Assembly (NCBI RefSeq): GCF_012935325.2
Contig: NZ_JABBYG020000009.1
Location: 62,001 to 126,000 of the forward strand
Direction of reading: 5' to 3'
Origin: Paenibacillus sp. PL91
Lineage (GTDB): Bacteria; Bacillota; Bacilli; Paenibacillales; Paenibacillaceae
Length of the DNA: 64,000 nucleotides
Under the pieces are notes generated by a model, which did not search any database, had not been told where the DNA came from, and saw only the letters and a program-made list of their open reading frames with translations. Position 1 is the stretch's first letter, and each line of letters opens with the position of its first letter. Position numbers and translations under genes: made by a program. Shown here in pieces: positions 1 through 8,416 of this stretch.

Positions 1-2
1 GA

Positions 3-629
3 TCACGGCGTAATGGGGATGGGGGCAACGAAGCGGGGGTACAAGGCGAAGGCTTGTCTGAGTTCTTGTATGGCCTCAAGTCTCAGCCGGATCAAGCGGT
101 GAATTGGCTTCTGGAGCATCGGAAACGTGACTCACTGCTGCAGGCAGATTATTTGGCGGCTTGTACGAATATGGAGGATCGAATGACGCTAAGCGAGGAT
201 GATGCTTTAGGCTTAGTGGACGTTATCGTCCGAAGCGGGCAATACGATCTTATCGTTATCGATTTGGAGAGCGGCTTGGAGGAGCTGCATGCCGCCGTTT
301 TCGAAAGGTCGAATCAGGTGCTTTGGGTGTTGAATGAGGAGGCATCGGTGCGGAATAAACATGCAATGGCCCTCCGCTACGGGGTACAGAAGTGGGGAAA
401 TCGTTTTAACCGAATATCCTCTAAATTCATCCATGTAAAAAATCATGCCGCACAGGCTGAGATTCACACTAGCGGAGAAATGCATGGTTTAGCCTTTGCT
501 CAGGTTCAGCTTCCGGAAATTTCGCAGTGGAGGGGTACAAGCAGTGCAGCGCTGCTCTCATCTCCGCAATACCGGGCAGCGGTAGCCAAGCTGTTCAGGC
601 AGCTTAGCCCGGAAGGTGGAGAGGACTGA
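3..629 (+). CDS. cpaE: CpaE/MinD-like P-loop ATPase of the Flp pilus locus (5' end outside window)
   Basis: The frame is open from the window edge, so the N-terminus with its Walker A loop is missing. A TTG at 54 is in frame but is probably internal (context GLSEFL). The visible C-terminal part has the MinD/ParA/CpaE layout: GLSEFLYGLKS, then YDLIVIDLESGL, a hydrophobic strand ending in an acidic residue as in the Walker B/switch region, then VLWVLNEEAS. Family knowledge: CpaE-type ATPases localise Tad pilus assembly. It overlaps cpaF by one base (TGATG), so the two are translationally coupled. Assignment rests mainly on position and the MinD-like core. Confidence 0.75.
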   Translation, partial: SRRNGDGGNEAGVQGEGLSEFLYGLKSQPDQAVNWLLEHRKRDSLLQADYLAACTNMEDRMTLSEDDALGLVDVIVRSGQYDLIVIDLESGLEELHAAVFERSNQVLWVLNEEASVRNKHAMALRYGVQKWGNRFNRISSKFIHVKNHAAQAEIHTSGEMHGLAFAQVQLPEISQWRGTSSAALLSSPQYRAAVAKLFRQLSPEGGED

Positions 630-1867
630 TGCTGAGCGAGGAGAAGGTGCTTGCGCTGCGCGACAAGGTACGGGCGAAAATCGATTTCAGCGGCGCGCTG
701 TCTGATGACAGCCTGATGAGAATAGCGGAAGAAATCGTATTCGAATGGTGCGAGAGCCATCCGCTTACAGCGTCAGGGAAGGTGCAGCTGGTACGCAGGC
801 TGTTCCATTCATTCAGAGGGCTTGATATTTTGCAGCCTTTGATGGAGGACCCGTCTATCAGCGAAATCATGATCAACCATCATGCTGAAATCTTTGTTGA
901 ACGTAGGGGGCAGATGACGCTGCTGCCAGTTTCGTTCGAGAGCAGAGAACGGCTGGAGGACTTGATTCAGACGGTCGTAGCCAGCGTGAACCGTGTCGTT
1001 AATGAGTCTTCTCCCATCGTTGACGCTCGGTTGAAGGACGGTTCAAGGGTACATGTCGTGCTCCCGCCAGTTGCGCTGAAGGGGCCATGCATGACGATTC
1101 GAAAGTTTCCTGAGCAGCCGCTTACGATGGAACAGCTTGTTTCGTTAGGTTCCATATCAGACGAGGCTGCATCATTTTTGAAAGTGATGATTGCATCGCA
1201 ATACAACATCTTCATAAGCGGCGGTACAGGAACAGGCAAGACAACCTTTCTAAATGCGTTGTCGCAGTTTATCGGAGCGGATGAGCGAATCGTGACCATT
1301 GAAGATTCCGCGGAGCTGCAAATACGTACCGTTCCGAATTTGGTCTCGATGGAGACGCGGAATGCCAATACAGAGGGCAAAGGCGAAATAACGATTCGTG
1401 ACCTCATTCGCGCATCTCTAAGGATGCGTCCCAACCGAATTATCGTTGGCGAGGTGCGAGGCGGAGAGGCGCTGGATATGCTGCAAGCCCTTAACACTGG
1501 CCATTCCGGAAGCATGTCTACGGGCCACAGTAATGGGGCAAAGGATATGATGGCACGCCTTGAGACGATGGCGCTTAGTGCGGCGGAATTGCCTGTGCAG
1601 GTGATCCGCCAGCAAATTGCATCCGCAATCGATATTGTGATTCATATCTCAAGGTTCCGGGATCGAACGCGGAGAGTAACAGAAATTTGCGAGGTCGTAG
1701 GCATAGAGGCAGGCGAAGTGCTGCTTAATCCGCTTTTCCTCTATGAGGAGGAGGGGGAACGTAACGGTCAGGTGGCAGGCAAGCTAAAGAGAACAGCCAA
1801 TCCACTCGTGCAAATGGACAAGCTGATGATGGCTGGTAAGAGCAAAAAGGGAGGAATGGCGATATGA
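629..1867 (+). CDS. cpaF: Flp pilus assembly secretion ATPase CpaF/TadA
   Basis: This is a 412-residue PilT/VirB11-class ATPase that would power pilin export and assembly from the cytoplasmic face. Walker A is GGTGTGKT at residues 198-205. The segment VGEVRGGE at 273-280 is the Walker B/Asp-box region, and TGHSGSMSTGH at 290-300 is the family's histidine box. The N-terminal all-alpha region followed by LMEDPSISEIMIN is typical of CpaF. ATG 629 overlaps the upstream stop by one base, and the gene's end overlaps tadB by four bases (ATGA), so it sits inside a tightly coupled operon. Length is normal for the family. Confidence 0.95.
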   Translation: MLSEEKVLALRDKVRAKIDFSGALSDDSLMRIAEEIVFEWCESHPLTASGKVQLVRRLFHSFRGLDILQPLMEDPSISEIMINHHAEIFVERRGQMTLLPVSFESRERLEDLIQTVVASVNRVVNESSPIVDARLKDGSRVHVVLPPVALKGPCMTIRKFPEQPLTMEQLVSLGSISDEAASFLKVMIASQYNIFISGGTGTGKTTFLNALSQFIGADERIVTIEDSAELQIRTVPNLVSMETRNANTEGKGEITIRDLIRASLRMRPNRIIVGEVRGGEALDMLQALNTGHSGSMSTGHSNGAKDMMARLETMALSAAELPVQVIRQQIASAIDIVIHISRFRDRTRRVTEICEVVGIEAGEVLLNPLFLYEEEGERNGQVAGKLKRTANPLVQMDKLMMAGKSKKGGMAI

Positions 1868-2736
1868 ACAGCCCTAGAGGAGCGAGTGCATTAAATAGCC
1901 CGCCGCGTTTGCAAGGAAGACGCTTGCAGCGAGCCTTTGAATGGTGCGGCTGGGAGAGTAGCGCTGCAATGGCGCATATCAGGGCTGGCAGATCTTTAAC
2001 GGATTATAGGCAGTACCACTTGACCCGCAAGCAGTTTATCGTCGCTGCAATAGCCGGAGCGCTGCTGATCCTTGGAGCAGCATATTTATTTTATCATTCG
2101 ATTTTCGTTTCAATTGCGCTTTCTGGTTTTGGGATAATTGCCCCTAGGTTTAGACGCAGAACGCTGCTGCAGCAGCGTAAAGAGCGATTGAAGCTGCAAT
2201 TTAAGGAGGCATTGTTTTCCCTTACCTCCTCCCTTGCGGCAGGTCGCTCGCTTGAAAATGCATTTTTATCCACGCTTGACGATTTGTTGCTGCTTTATCT
2301 AGATCCGCGTACTGAGCTATTGGTTGAGTTCCAGATCGTCCGCTTCCGATTGGAGAACGCTGAGCCGCTTGAGTATGCGCTTCGCAACTTTGCAGATCGT
2401 GCGGGTATCGATGAGATCACACAGTTTGTTGATGCTTTGGCAGCTTGCAAACGCTCGGGCGGGGATCTATTGGAGGTGATGAAACGAACCTCCGTTATTA
2501 TCGGGGAAAAGCTCGGAATTGAGCAGGAGATTGCTGTCATGATCGCTCAGAAAAGGTTCGAAGGACGAATTATGATGGCGGTGCCTTTTGTTTTTCTTGC
2601 TTTTCTTGGCCTCGCTGCCCCCGATTATATGGCTCCCTTATATGGAGGAATCGGTTATTTATTGCTAACAGCAGCGCTGCTGCTTTTAATGACCTGCTTC
2701 TGGGTGATGGCCAAAATAATGAACATTCAGATGTAG
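1864..2736 (+). CDS. tadB: Flp pilus inner-membrane assembly protein TadB (T2SSF domain)
   Basis: A 290-residue membrane protein with a hydrophobic pair near residues 58-95, a cytoplasmic T2SSF/GspF helical domain around 110-235 (LTSSLAAGRSLENAF, then ALAACKRSGGDLLEVM), and two C-terminal membrane spans. In Tad systems TadB and TadC form the membrane platform that works with the CpaF ATPase. The start overlaps the cpaF stop by ATGA. Family assignment follows from the T2SSF pattern and from its place between cpaF and a second T2SSF gene. Confidence 0.9.
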   Translation: MNSPRGASALNSPPRLQGRRLQRAFEWCGWESSAAMAHIRAGRSLTDYRQYHLTRKQFIVAAIAGALLILGAAYLFYHSIFVSIALSGFGIIAPRFRRRTLLQQRKERLKLQFKEALFSLTSSLAAGRSLENAFLSTLDDLLLLYLDPRTELLVEFQIVRFRLENAEPLEYALRNFADRAGIDEITQFVDALAACKRSGGDLLEVMKRTSVIIGEKLGIEQEIAVMIAQKRFEGRIMMAVPFVFLAFLGLAAPDYMAPLYGGIGYLLLTAALLLLMTCFWVMAKIMNIQM

Positions 2737-2754
2737 ATGATGGGAGGGAGGAGA

Positions 2755-3639
2755 ATGGCTGCAGCCTTTGCCGCTGTTGCTTTTACCGCAATATGGCTTT
2801 ACTTGGCTGGAGGAGCGGCACTGCGTTCGATTTGGCTTCGCCTTACGAGCAGGAAGCGGAATGAAAATCAAGCGGAGCAGTATCTGAAGCAGCTTTGCTT
2901 AATCCATCCATTTATGCGCCTGCTTGAGCGGCTCCGCTTGTTCGATTCCCTGCAGCTGCCGATAAGCAGCTACCATATGAAGCTGCTTGTATTGATGGAA
3001 AGCGATTGGACGATAGAGCGAACGAAGGCAGAAGCGGCAGCTGCATTCGGTACAGGCTATGCGTCCCTAACGGTTTGCGCATGGCTCAGCGTGCTCGGTC
3101 AAGAGCCTGTGCTGCTAGCGATGGGTGCCGTATTCGGCATTGTGCTGACGTTGCGCCCATTCGTAGAAGCAGGGAGGCGCGTAGAGCGGCGTAAGCAGCA
3201 GATGATCTCCGAGCTTCCGGATATGCTGAGCAAGCTGATGCTGCTGGTAGGTGCAGGGGAAACCGTACAGCAAGCATTAACAAGATGTCTGGAAGGGAAG
3301 GATCCCAAGGAGCACCCGCTTTATAAAGAATGGGGTGCTGCGGTGATTTCGCTTCGGAATGGTCAAGCCTTCAGTGCGGCGATTGAGAGATTTAATCGAC
3401 GCTGTTCCGTTCAGGAAGTATCGATTTTCACGACAGTGCTGCTCCTGAATTATCGGCGAGGCGGGGAGCACTTTGTGCTCGCTCTGCGTGAGCTGTCCTA
3501 TTCACTGTGGGAGAAGCGAAAGGCAATCGCGAGATCGCGTGGAGAGGAAGCATCGTCCAAGCTGGTGTTCCCCCTCGTAGGCATATTGCTTGTGCTCATG
3601 GTTTTAGTAGCTGCACCAGCAGTTCTGCTTATGTCTTAA
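2755..3639 (+). CDS. tadC: Flp pilus inner-membrane assembly protein TadC (T2SSF domain)
   Basis: This is the second T2SSF platform protein, about 294 residues, with N-terminal and mid-protein membrane spans, a conserved LPDMLSKLMLLVGAGETVQQAL segment near residues 155-175, and a C-terminal span ending in a short periplasm-facing tail. The frame is open from 2737 directly after the tadB stop, but GGAGG at 2743-2747 is correctly spaced for ATG 2755, so that start is preferred. It would pair with TadB. Confidence 0.9.
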   Translation: MAAAFAAVAFTAIWLYLAGGAALRSIWLRLTSRKRNENQAEQYLKQLCLIHPFMRLLERLRLFDSLQLPISSYHMKLLVLMESDWTIERTKAEAAAAFGTGYASLTVCAWLSVLGQEPVLLAMGAVFGIVLTLRPFVEAGRRVERRKQQMISELPDMLSKLMLLVGAGETVQQALTRCLEGKDPKEHPLYKEWGAAVISLRNGQAFSAAIERFNRRCSVQEVSIFTTVLLLNYRRGGEHFVLALRELSYSLWEKRKAIARSRGEEASSKLVFPLVGILLVLMVLVAAPAVLLMS

Positions 3640-3670
3640 TCAACCAAAAAACAGAGAGGAAGATAAAAAA

Positions 3671-3856
3671 ATGAAAAATCTAGGTCAAGCAGTGCGGTCG
3701 TTCTGGTCGGAGGAAGAAGGTCTTGGCACATTGGAAATTATTTTGATTATTGCGGTCGTCATCATTATTGCGCTGCTGTTCAAGGATTGGATTATTGAGC
3801 TGATTGAAAGGCTAATGGGCAAAGCGGATGACGAAGCGGACAAAATTTTTAGTTAG
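3671..3856 (+). CDS. flp: Flp-type major pilin precursor
   Basis: A 61-residue protein with a short charged leader (MKNLGQAVRSFWSEEEG), a single hydrophobic helix (residues 23-41) and an acidic C-terminus. Cutting after Gly17 gives a mature end LGTLE with Glu at +5, the class IV prepilin rule. Small size, one helix and position between tadC and tadE fit a Flp pilin. GAGGAAG stands upstream of ATG 3671. The 31-base gap after tadC is the only sizeable one so far in the operon. Confidence 0.85.
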   Translation: MKNLGQAVRSFWSEEEGLGTLEIILIIAVVIIIALLFKDWIIELIERLMGKADDEADKIFS

Positions 3857-3859
3857 CGG

Positions 3860-4591
3860 GTGATGCTTGTGAGCGGGACAAGGATGAAGGCGCGGCTGCT
3901 TCAATGGCTGAAGAAGGAGCAAGGCAGCTTTACGTTAGAGTCGACTATCGTTTTTCCAATGCTTCTTGGGCTTATCTTGCTTTTTATCCTGTTCGGCATG
4001 TACATGTATCAGAAGGTGGTTCTGTATTATGCGGCTTCGGCATCCGCGGAACGTGCCGCATTTGGTTGGGATAACAGCTTTCGCGAGGCAAGGAGCGGGA
4101 TGCTTACAGAGTCTAAGTATGACGGCTTGTACTGGCGGATAGGCGAGGATGAGATGCTTGGCCGCTTGTTCGGACTGGGCGGAGAGAAGCATGCAGCAGC
4201 AGTCGCGATTCCTCTAGCTAGGGCAGGCGAAGCTGAGGCAGCATTACCCCTGCGAAAATTGGAGCAGGCGGTAAGGTGGATCGGACAAGCGGGTCTTGCA
4301 TACGAAGGCCAGATCAGCTATTCGGGCGGCGCCTTAAAGAGAGAGATCGAGGTAAAGCTGAAGTCGCCATTATCTAATCGATCTGTTGAGAAAAGCTGGT
4401 TGCGGAGAGAGCCAATGTCGGTATCGACTGCCGCCGTTGTTGATCCGGTAGAGTTTATACGGAGCGTTGATCTTGTCCGCTATTATACAACGAAGTTTGC
4501 CAATCGGACAGGCGGAGCAGGCCAGGCAAGGTCTCAGGCAGGTCAAGCGCTGGCTCCCTACAAAGACGCAACAGAAGTGAGGAAGCCATGA
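3860..4591 (+). CDS. TadE-like pseudopilin
   Basis: A 243-residue protein with a basic N-terminus, the prepilin-like site QG/SFTLE (Glu at +5), a 22-residue hydrophobic helix, then a mostly extracellular domain of no recognised fold. TadE/TadF proteins are minor pseudopilins processed by the dedicated prepilin peptidase. The start is uncertain: GTG 3860, ATG 3863 and ATG 3887 are all in frame, and none has a clear ribosome site. It lies three bases after the pilin stop. Confidence 0.8.
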   Translation: MMLVSGTRMKARLLQWLKKEQGSFTLESTIVFPMLLGLILLFILFGMYMYQKVVLYYAASASAERAAFGWDNSFREARSGMLTESKYDGLYWRIGEDEMLGRLFGLGGEKHAAAVAIPLARAGEAEAALPLRKLEQAVRWIGQAGLAYEGQISYSGGALKREIEVKLKSPLSNRSVEKSWLRREPMSVSTAAVVDPVEFIRSVDLVRYYTTKFANRTGGAGQARSQAGQALAPYKDATEVRKP

Positions 4592-4641
4592 TTTAAGGTT
4601 GTGCCTTACAGAGGATTCAAGATGAGAGGGGCAGAGCAGCT

Positions 4642-6906
4642 GTGGTCGTGAAGAAGGACAGGAGATACAGGCGAGAATATGGAAAAAGCAGACTGCTGTT
4701 TCATGAGGACGGTGCAGTGACGACATTTTCGGTCATCGTATTATCCGCGCTGCTGCTATTTTTCTCTTTGCTCATTGATTATGCCCGGATTGCAGCCTTG
4801 CATAAGCTTACTGAAGATGCTGTCCGCTCCAGCGTTCGTTCCGTGCTCTCTGCCTACGATTCTGTTCTTTATGAGAGATATGGGCTGTTCGGGCGCGGCG
4901 GAACAGAAGGGAAAATGCTCTTCGCAGAGGCGATGAAAGCTAATGCAGAAGGAGCTATTGATTCGAATAAACAAGGCATGAAGCTGGTTCGCTCGAAGCT
5001 AGAGTCCTCTGAGCTGCATGCTGCGTCGTTTCTAGGCAGGCATGATGTGTTTGGCAGGCAGGTGCTTGAGGAGATGAAGTATAAGGCGCCTATTGATTTT
5101 ACGCTGGAGCTTGCTGCGAGGTTTGTGCCCATGGCAGGGGCGATGAAGGAAGCTTCCGTTGCAGTCAATCTGCTTGAGAAAATGCGCAGGCTTTACGAGA
5201 AGCGGGAAGCTCACCTTGCCAGAGTGCTGGTGCTGCAGGAGCAATCCGCTGTAACGGTAGGAGAAAGCGGCATAGCAGCGATGATTCCCGTCCAGACGGG
5301 AGGAGTAGCGTTGGCTGGTGAAACCGCTCTTGGCATCGCTAGCGAATACGAAGACTATGCTGAAATGGTTATGCATGATCAATCGCTGCCTCCTGGAGAG
5401 AAAGCAAAGTATACGAGTGAGATTGCGGAATATGAGAATAAAGTCAGAGCGTTCGTCATTGAACTTCGCCGTGTGAGCGGAGGGATGCTGAAGCAGCATG
5501 TAAAGCTGCATGGAAATGCTATTAAGGAGCTGGAAGCCGCACGATTACTGAATGAGGATATGCTGAGGCTCGTTCAACAAGCGAATCAGCAGTCAAATCT
5601 AGCTGATTATGATGCGGTGTCAAGGCGCAGCGTAACAGGCTCGGAGCAGCACTTTGTTCCGGCAAGCGCCGCATCTGATATTAAGCAGGTGAAGGAAGCT
5701 GCAACGGAGCTTGTAAAGCCTGATGGTTGGTTTAACGACTATAGGCAGGAGCTAGAGGCGCAAGGAACAGCTGCATCAGCCGTCGATATGGAGGCGGGAG
5801 GTTTTCAATCTAGCAGCTTGGCATCCTTGGTGAAGCCGATTAAAAGTAAGGCTCCGGATAGATTGCTGGAAAGTGCGGCTAGCTTGCGATTGGCATACGG
5901 TACGTATGAAGAGAAATATATCCTTCCCGCTGGCGTCATTGTTAGTCGCAAGCAGGCGCTTGAGCAAGGCAATATCAAAGCGCAGCTTAAGCAGCAGGAG
6001 GAGCAAGCCGGATCGCTGTGGAAGCGGGCGCGCGGCATGCTTCACGGCTTGACAGCCATCCCTCAGACGGAAGAGCATATGCAAACTTTTGAGCAGGTTA
6101 AGATGCGTTATAACGAAAACTTAATGTTTAATCAGCAGTCAGACAACACGGCGGCGGCGGCCGGGGCAGGACAAGCGGTCGATGCACATGAGGCTGCCGA
6201 ACAATCAACTGCCTTGATGGACGGTTTATTTTCGGGTATGTCCGGAATGCTGGAGCGGGCAAGGGATTCGGTTTATTATGGCGAGTACGTGATTAGTCGT
6301 TACTCTCATTTTGCTCCGCAGTATTTGCGGTCGATGATGACGGATGGAAATGTATCAGAGCTTTCGCAAGCAGTCTCTTTTAATAATCAGGAGGCGGAGT
6401 ATATCATCTATGGCTTTCATAATCCAATCGGTAATATTGCAGCGGCATACGGAGAGCTGTTTGCGGCTCGACTTGCTATAAGGACGATGGAAGGTTTGAT
6501 TGAAAGCAGATCGCTGGGCCATCCGTTACTTATTTTGTCAGCGGCACTTATTTACGGCTTGGAGAAGACGATAGAGGATATGCTTGCCTTCACTGAACGA
6601 GGTTCAGCGCCTTTGTCTAAATATGTGAGAGTTGAGCTGTCGTATACGGACTATTTACGGTTGTTCATTCTTATGCATGGCGCGGAGAATGGAGCAAGCC
6701 TAGCCCGCATGATTGCGGTCATCGAGCAAAATAGCGGAACGACGCTTTCAGCCGTTCCGAGCGGAGTGACGGGAGAGGGTAAGGTTTCTGCGCAGCTATG
6801 GTTTGTGCCTGGCATGATGCAAGTGCTCGGTAAGTTCGGACTTTTGGAAGGAAAGGTTGTCGGCAATCGCTATGAGACGACACAAACGATTGGCTGGTCC
6901 TATTAG
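4642..6906 (+). CDS. Large TadG/DUF5702-like Tad-locus membrane protein
   Basis: A 754-residue protein with one N-terminal membrane helix (GAVTTFSVIVLSALLLFF, residues about 30-50) followed by DYARIAALHKLTEDAVRSS, typical of the TadG/DUF5702 family in Gram-positive Tad loci. The rest is a long alpha-helical, probably extracellular, region rich in Ala/Glu/Gln with coiled-coil character. Its helix follows a Gly (DGAVTTF) as in pseudopilins but lacks the +5 Glu. The start is GTG 4642 with no strong ribosome site, so it may be off by a few codons. Function beyond pilus association is unknown. Confidence 0.7.
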   Translation: MVVKKDRRYRREYGKSRLLFHEDGAVTTFSVIVLSALLLFFSLLIDYARIAALHKLTEDAVRSSVRSVLSAYDSVLYERYGLFGRGGTEGKMLFAEAMKANAEGAIDSNKQGMKLVRSKLESSELHAASFLGRHDVFGRQVLEEMKYKAPIDFTLELAARFVPMAGAMKEASVAVNLLEKMRRLYEKREAHLARVLVLQEQSAVTVGESGIAAMIPVQTGGVALAGETALGIASEYEDYAEMVMHDQSLPPGEKAKYTSEIAEYENKVRAFVIELRRVSGGMLKQHVKLHGNAIKELEAARLLNEDMLRLVQQANQQSNLADYDAVSRRSVTGSEQHFVPASAASDIKQVKEAATELVKPDGWFNDYRQELEAQGTAASAVDMEAGGFQSSSLASLVKPIKSKAPDRLLESAASLRLAYGTYEEKYILPAGVIVSRKQALEQGNIKAQLKQQEEQAGSLWKRARGMLHGLTAIPQTEEHMQTFEQVKMRYNENLMFNQQSDNTAAAAGAGQAVDAHEAAEQSTALMDGLFSGMSGMLERARDSVYYGEYVISRYSHFAPQYLRSMMTDGNVSELSQAVSFNNQEAEYIIYGFHNPIGNIAAAYGELFAARLAIRTMEGLIESRSLGHPLLILSAALIYGLEKTIEDMLAFTERGSAPLSKYVRVELSYTDYLRLFILMHGAENGASLARMIAVIEQNSGTTLSAVPSGVTGEGKVSAQLWFVPGMMQVLGKFGLLEGKVVGNRYETTQTIGWSY

Positions 6907-7843
6907 ATGCCGATGCCGCAGAAATGAACAAGGCTCAATCGTTTTAGAAGCTGCGTTAGTTATGCCTATGATAATGATTATACTGCTTGTGTTTGTTATG
7001 CTCATTCGTCTATGTGCTGTACAGATGGCACTGCACTCCGCGGCATCTCAGACGGTAAGGCAAATGGCAACAAATATTCATCCTGTAGAGCTGGCATGGC
7101 AGCAGGCGGCAGCCCAGATTCCAGTGCCTGTACAAGCGCGATTTCCTTTGTCCTCATGGAGCGAGATTGCGGCAGAAGCGTCGGAGTGGCTTCCATCGCC
7201 GGCTGGGGAGATGGTATCGTCCGCGCTGCGTGGTGATTTTAGGCCTCTTCAAAATATGGCCGCAACGGAAATAGGACGAGCCGTCATTGAACCGTTACTA
7301 AGAGAATTTGCGGATGCTGCCATTATCGATCCGAAGCGGCTAAGGCTGGACTGGCTAACGCTGCCTGATCTAGGGAAGAAAGATGAGCCTTATTTAGCTA
7401 TTTCGGTGGAGTATGATTTCCCGTTAAAGCTTCCTTTCTACGGGAGGCCAATCGTGCTTAAGGAGCAAGCCTCCGAGCGTGTTTGGATAAGTGATTCTGC
7501 TCCTGCCAGATATGGAATGGAAAGCGTTGAACAAGAAAATATCCCGATCCAAATCGTGGCTATCGAACCGACGCCGCTGCGGCCTGGAAGGAAGGCGACC
7601 GTTACGGTCAAGACGGAGCCGAATGCTGCTATATCGCTTGATGTCGCCTACAAAAGCGGCTCAAGCAAAGCGAAGCATCTGGGAGCAGCCGTTGCCGATG
7701 CCAATGGCTATGTGACGTGGACTTGGCATGTATCCGGAAATACAACACCCGGCATTTGGGAGCTTACAGCTTCAGAAACGAGCAAGCAGGCCAATCAAGT
7801 ATCAATGCATTTTGAAGTGAAAAAAAGCAGCGGTGGCAGTTGA
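6857..7843 (+). CDS. TadE-like pseudopilin with C-terminal Ig-like domain
   Basis: A 328-residue protein with a basic N-terminus, the prepilin-like site QG/SIVLE (+5 Glu) and one hydrophobic helix to about residue 52. A middle region follows, then about 90 C-terminal residues with the strand pattern of a bacterial Ig-like/invasin-type domain (IVAIEPTPLRPGRKATVTVK, GYVTWTWHVSGN, PGIWELTASE). TTG 6857 is chosen because GGAAGG at 6846-6851 is well spaced for it; ATG 6872 is the alternative. It overlaps the upstream gene by 50 bases in another frame. A pilus-tip or adhesive role is inference. Confidence 0.7.
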   Translation: MSAIAMRRHKRLAGPIRCRCRRNEQGSIVLEAALVMPMIMIILLVFVMLIRLCAVQMALHSAASQTVRQMATNIHPVELAWQQAAAQIPVPVQARFPLSSWSEIAAEASEWLPSPAGEMVSSALRGDFRPLQNMAATEIGRAVIEPLLREFADAAIIDPKRLRLDWLTLPDLGKKDEPYLAISVEYDFPLKLPFYGRPIVLKEQASERVWISDSAPARYGMESVEQENIPIQIVAIEPTPLRPGRKATVTVKTEPNAAISLDVAYKSGSSKAKHLGAAVADANGYVTWTWHVSGNTTPGIWELTASETSKQANQVSMHFEVKKSSGGS

Positions 7844-7872
7844 AAAAAAACAGAAACGGAGAGGGAGTTAGC

Positions 7873-8385
7873 ATGAGTTTCATGATGACGGCTGCTACAG
7901 CCGTGTTGTTGATTATTGCTTTCGTGACGGATTTGAAGGCGCAGATTATTCCGAATCGGCTAACGGTCAGTTTTTTTGCTGCTGCATTTATCTATCATGC
8001 TGCCTATAGCGGAATAGATGGATTGGCAAAAGCAGCTGTCGGCGCAGCCGCAGGCTTCGTTCCATTGCTGCTGCTTCACTTGGCGAGAGGGATTGGCGCC
8101 GGCGACGTGAAGCTGTTTGGTGCGCTGGGAGCTTGGGTAGGAGTATGTGTCGTGCTGCAAATGATGCTATATGCCATTTTGTACGCAGGGGCGATCGGGG
8201 TATGTCTTGTTGTTGTGAATCGTGCTTTCGGCAAGAAAATGACGGCAGGCGTAACTGCCATCCTCGCTCCAGCAGCAGGATGGAAAAGGAGCCAGTGGCT
8301 GCAGTGGGCGGACTCAGGCAAGAAGTTTCCGTTTATGCTGGCGGTTGCGCCTGCAGCTATTACGGTATGGTCAATGATCAGCTAA
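7873..8385 (+). CDS. tadV: Prepilin peptidase (A24 aspartic protease, TadV/CpaA type)
   Basis: A 170-residue polytopic membrane protease predicted to cleave the leader peptides of the pilin and pseudopilins. The two catalytic aspartates lie in FVTDLKAQIIPN (first) and the GxGD motif GIGAGDVKLFG (second). It is the short form without an N-methylation domain, as in TadV. The frame opens at TTG 7840 overlapping the previous stop, but GGAGAGGGAG at 7858-7867 favours ATG 7873. Confidence 0.9.
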   Translation: MSFMMTAATAVLLIIAFVTDLKAQIIPNRLTVSFFAAAFIYHAAYSGIDGLAKAAVGAAAGFVPLLLLHLARGIGAGDVKLFGALGAWVGVCVVLQMMLYAILYAGAIGVCLVVVNRAFGKKMTAGVTAILAPAAGWKRSQWLQWADSGKKFPFMLAVAPAAITVWSMIS

Positions 8386-8416
8386 GCTAGCAGATTTGAA
8401 GGGAGATGAAGGTGGC

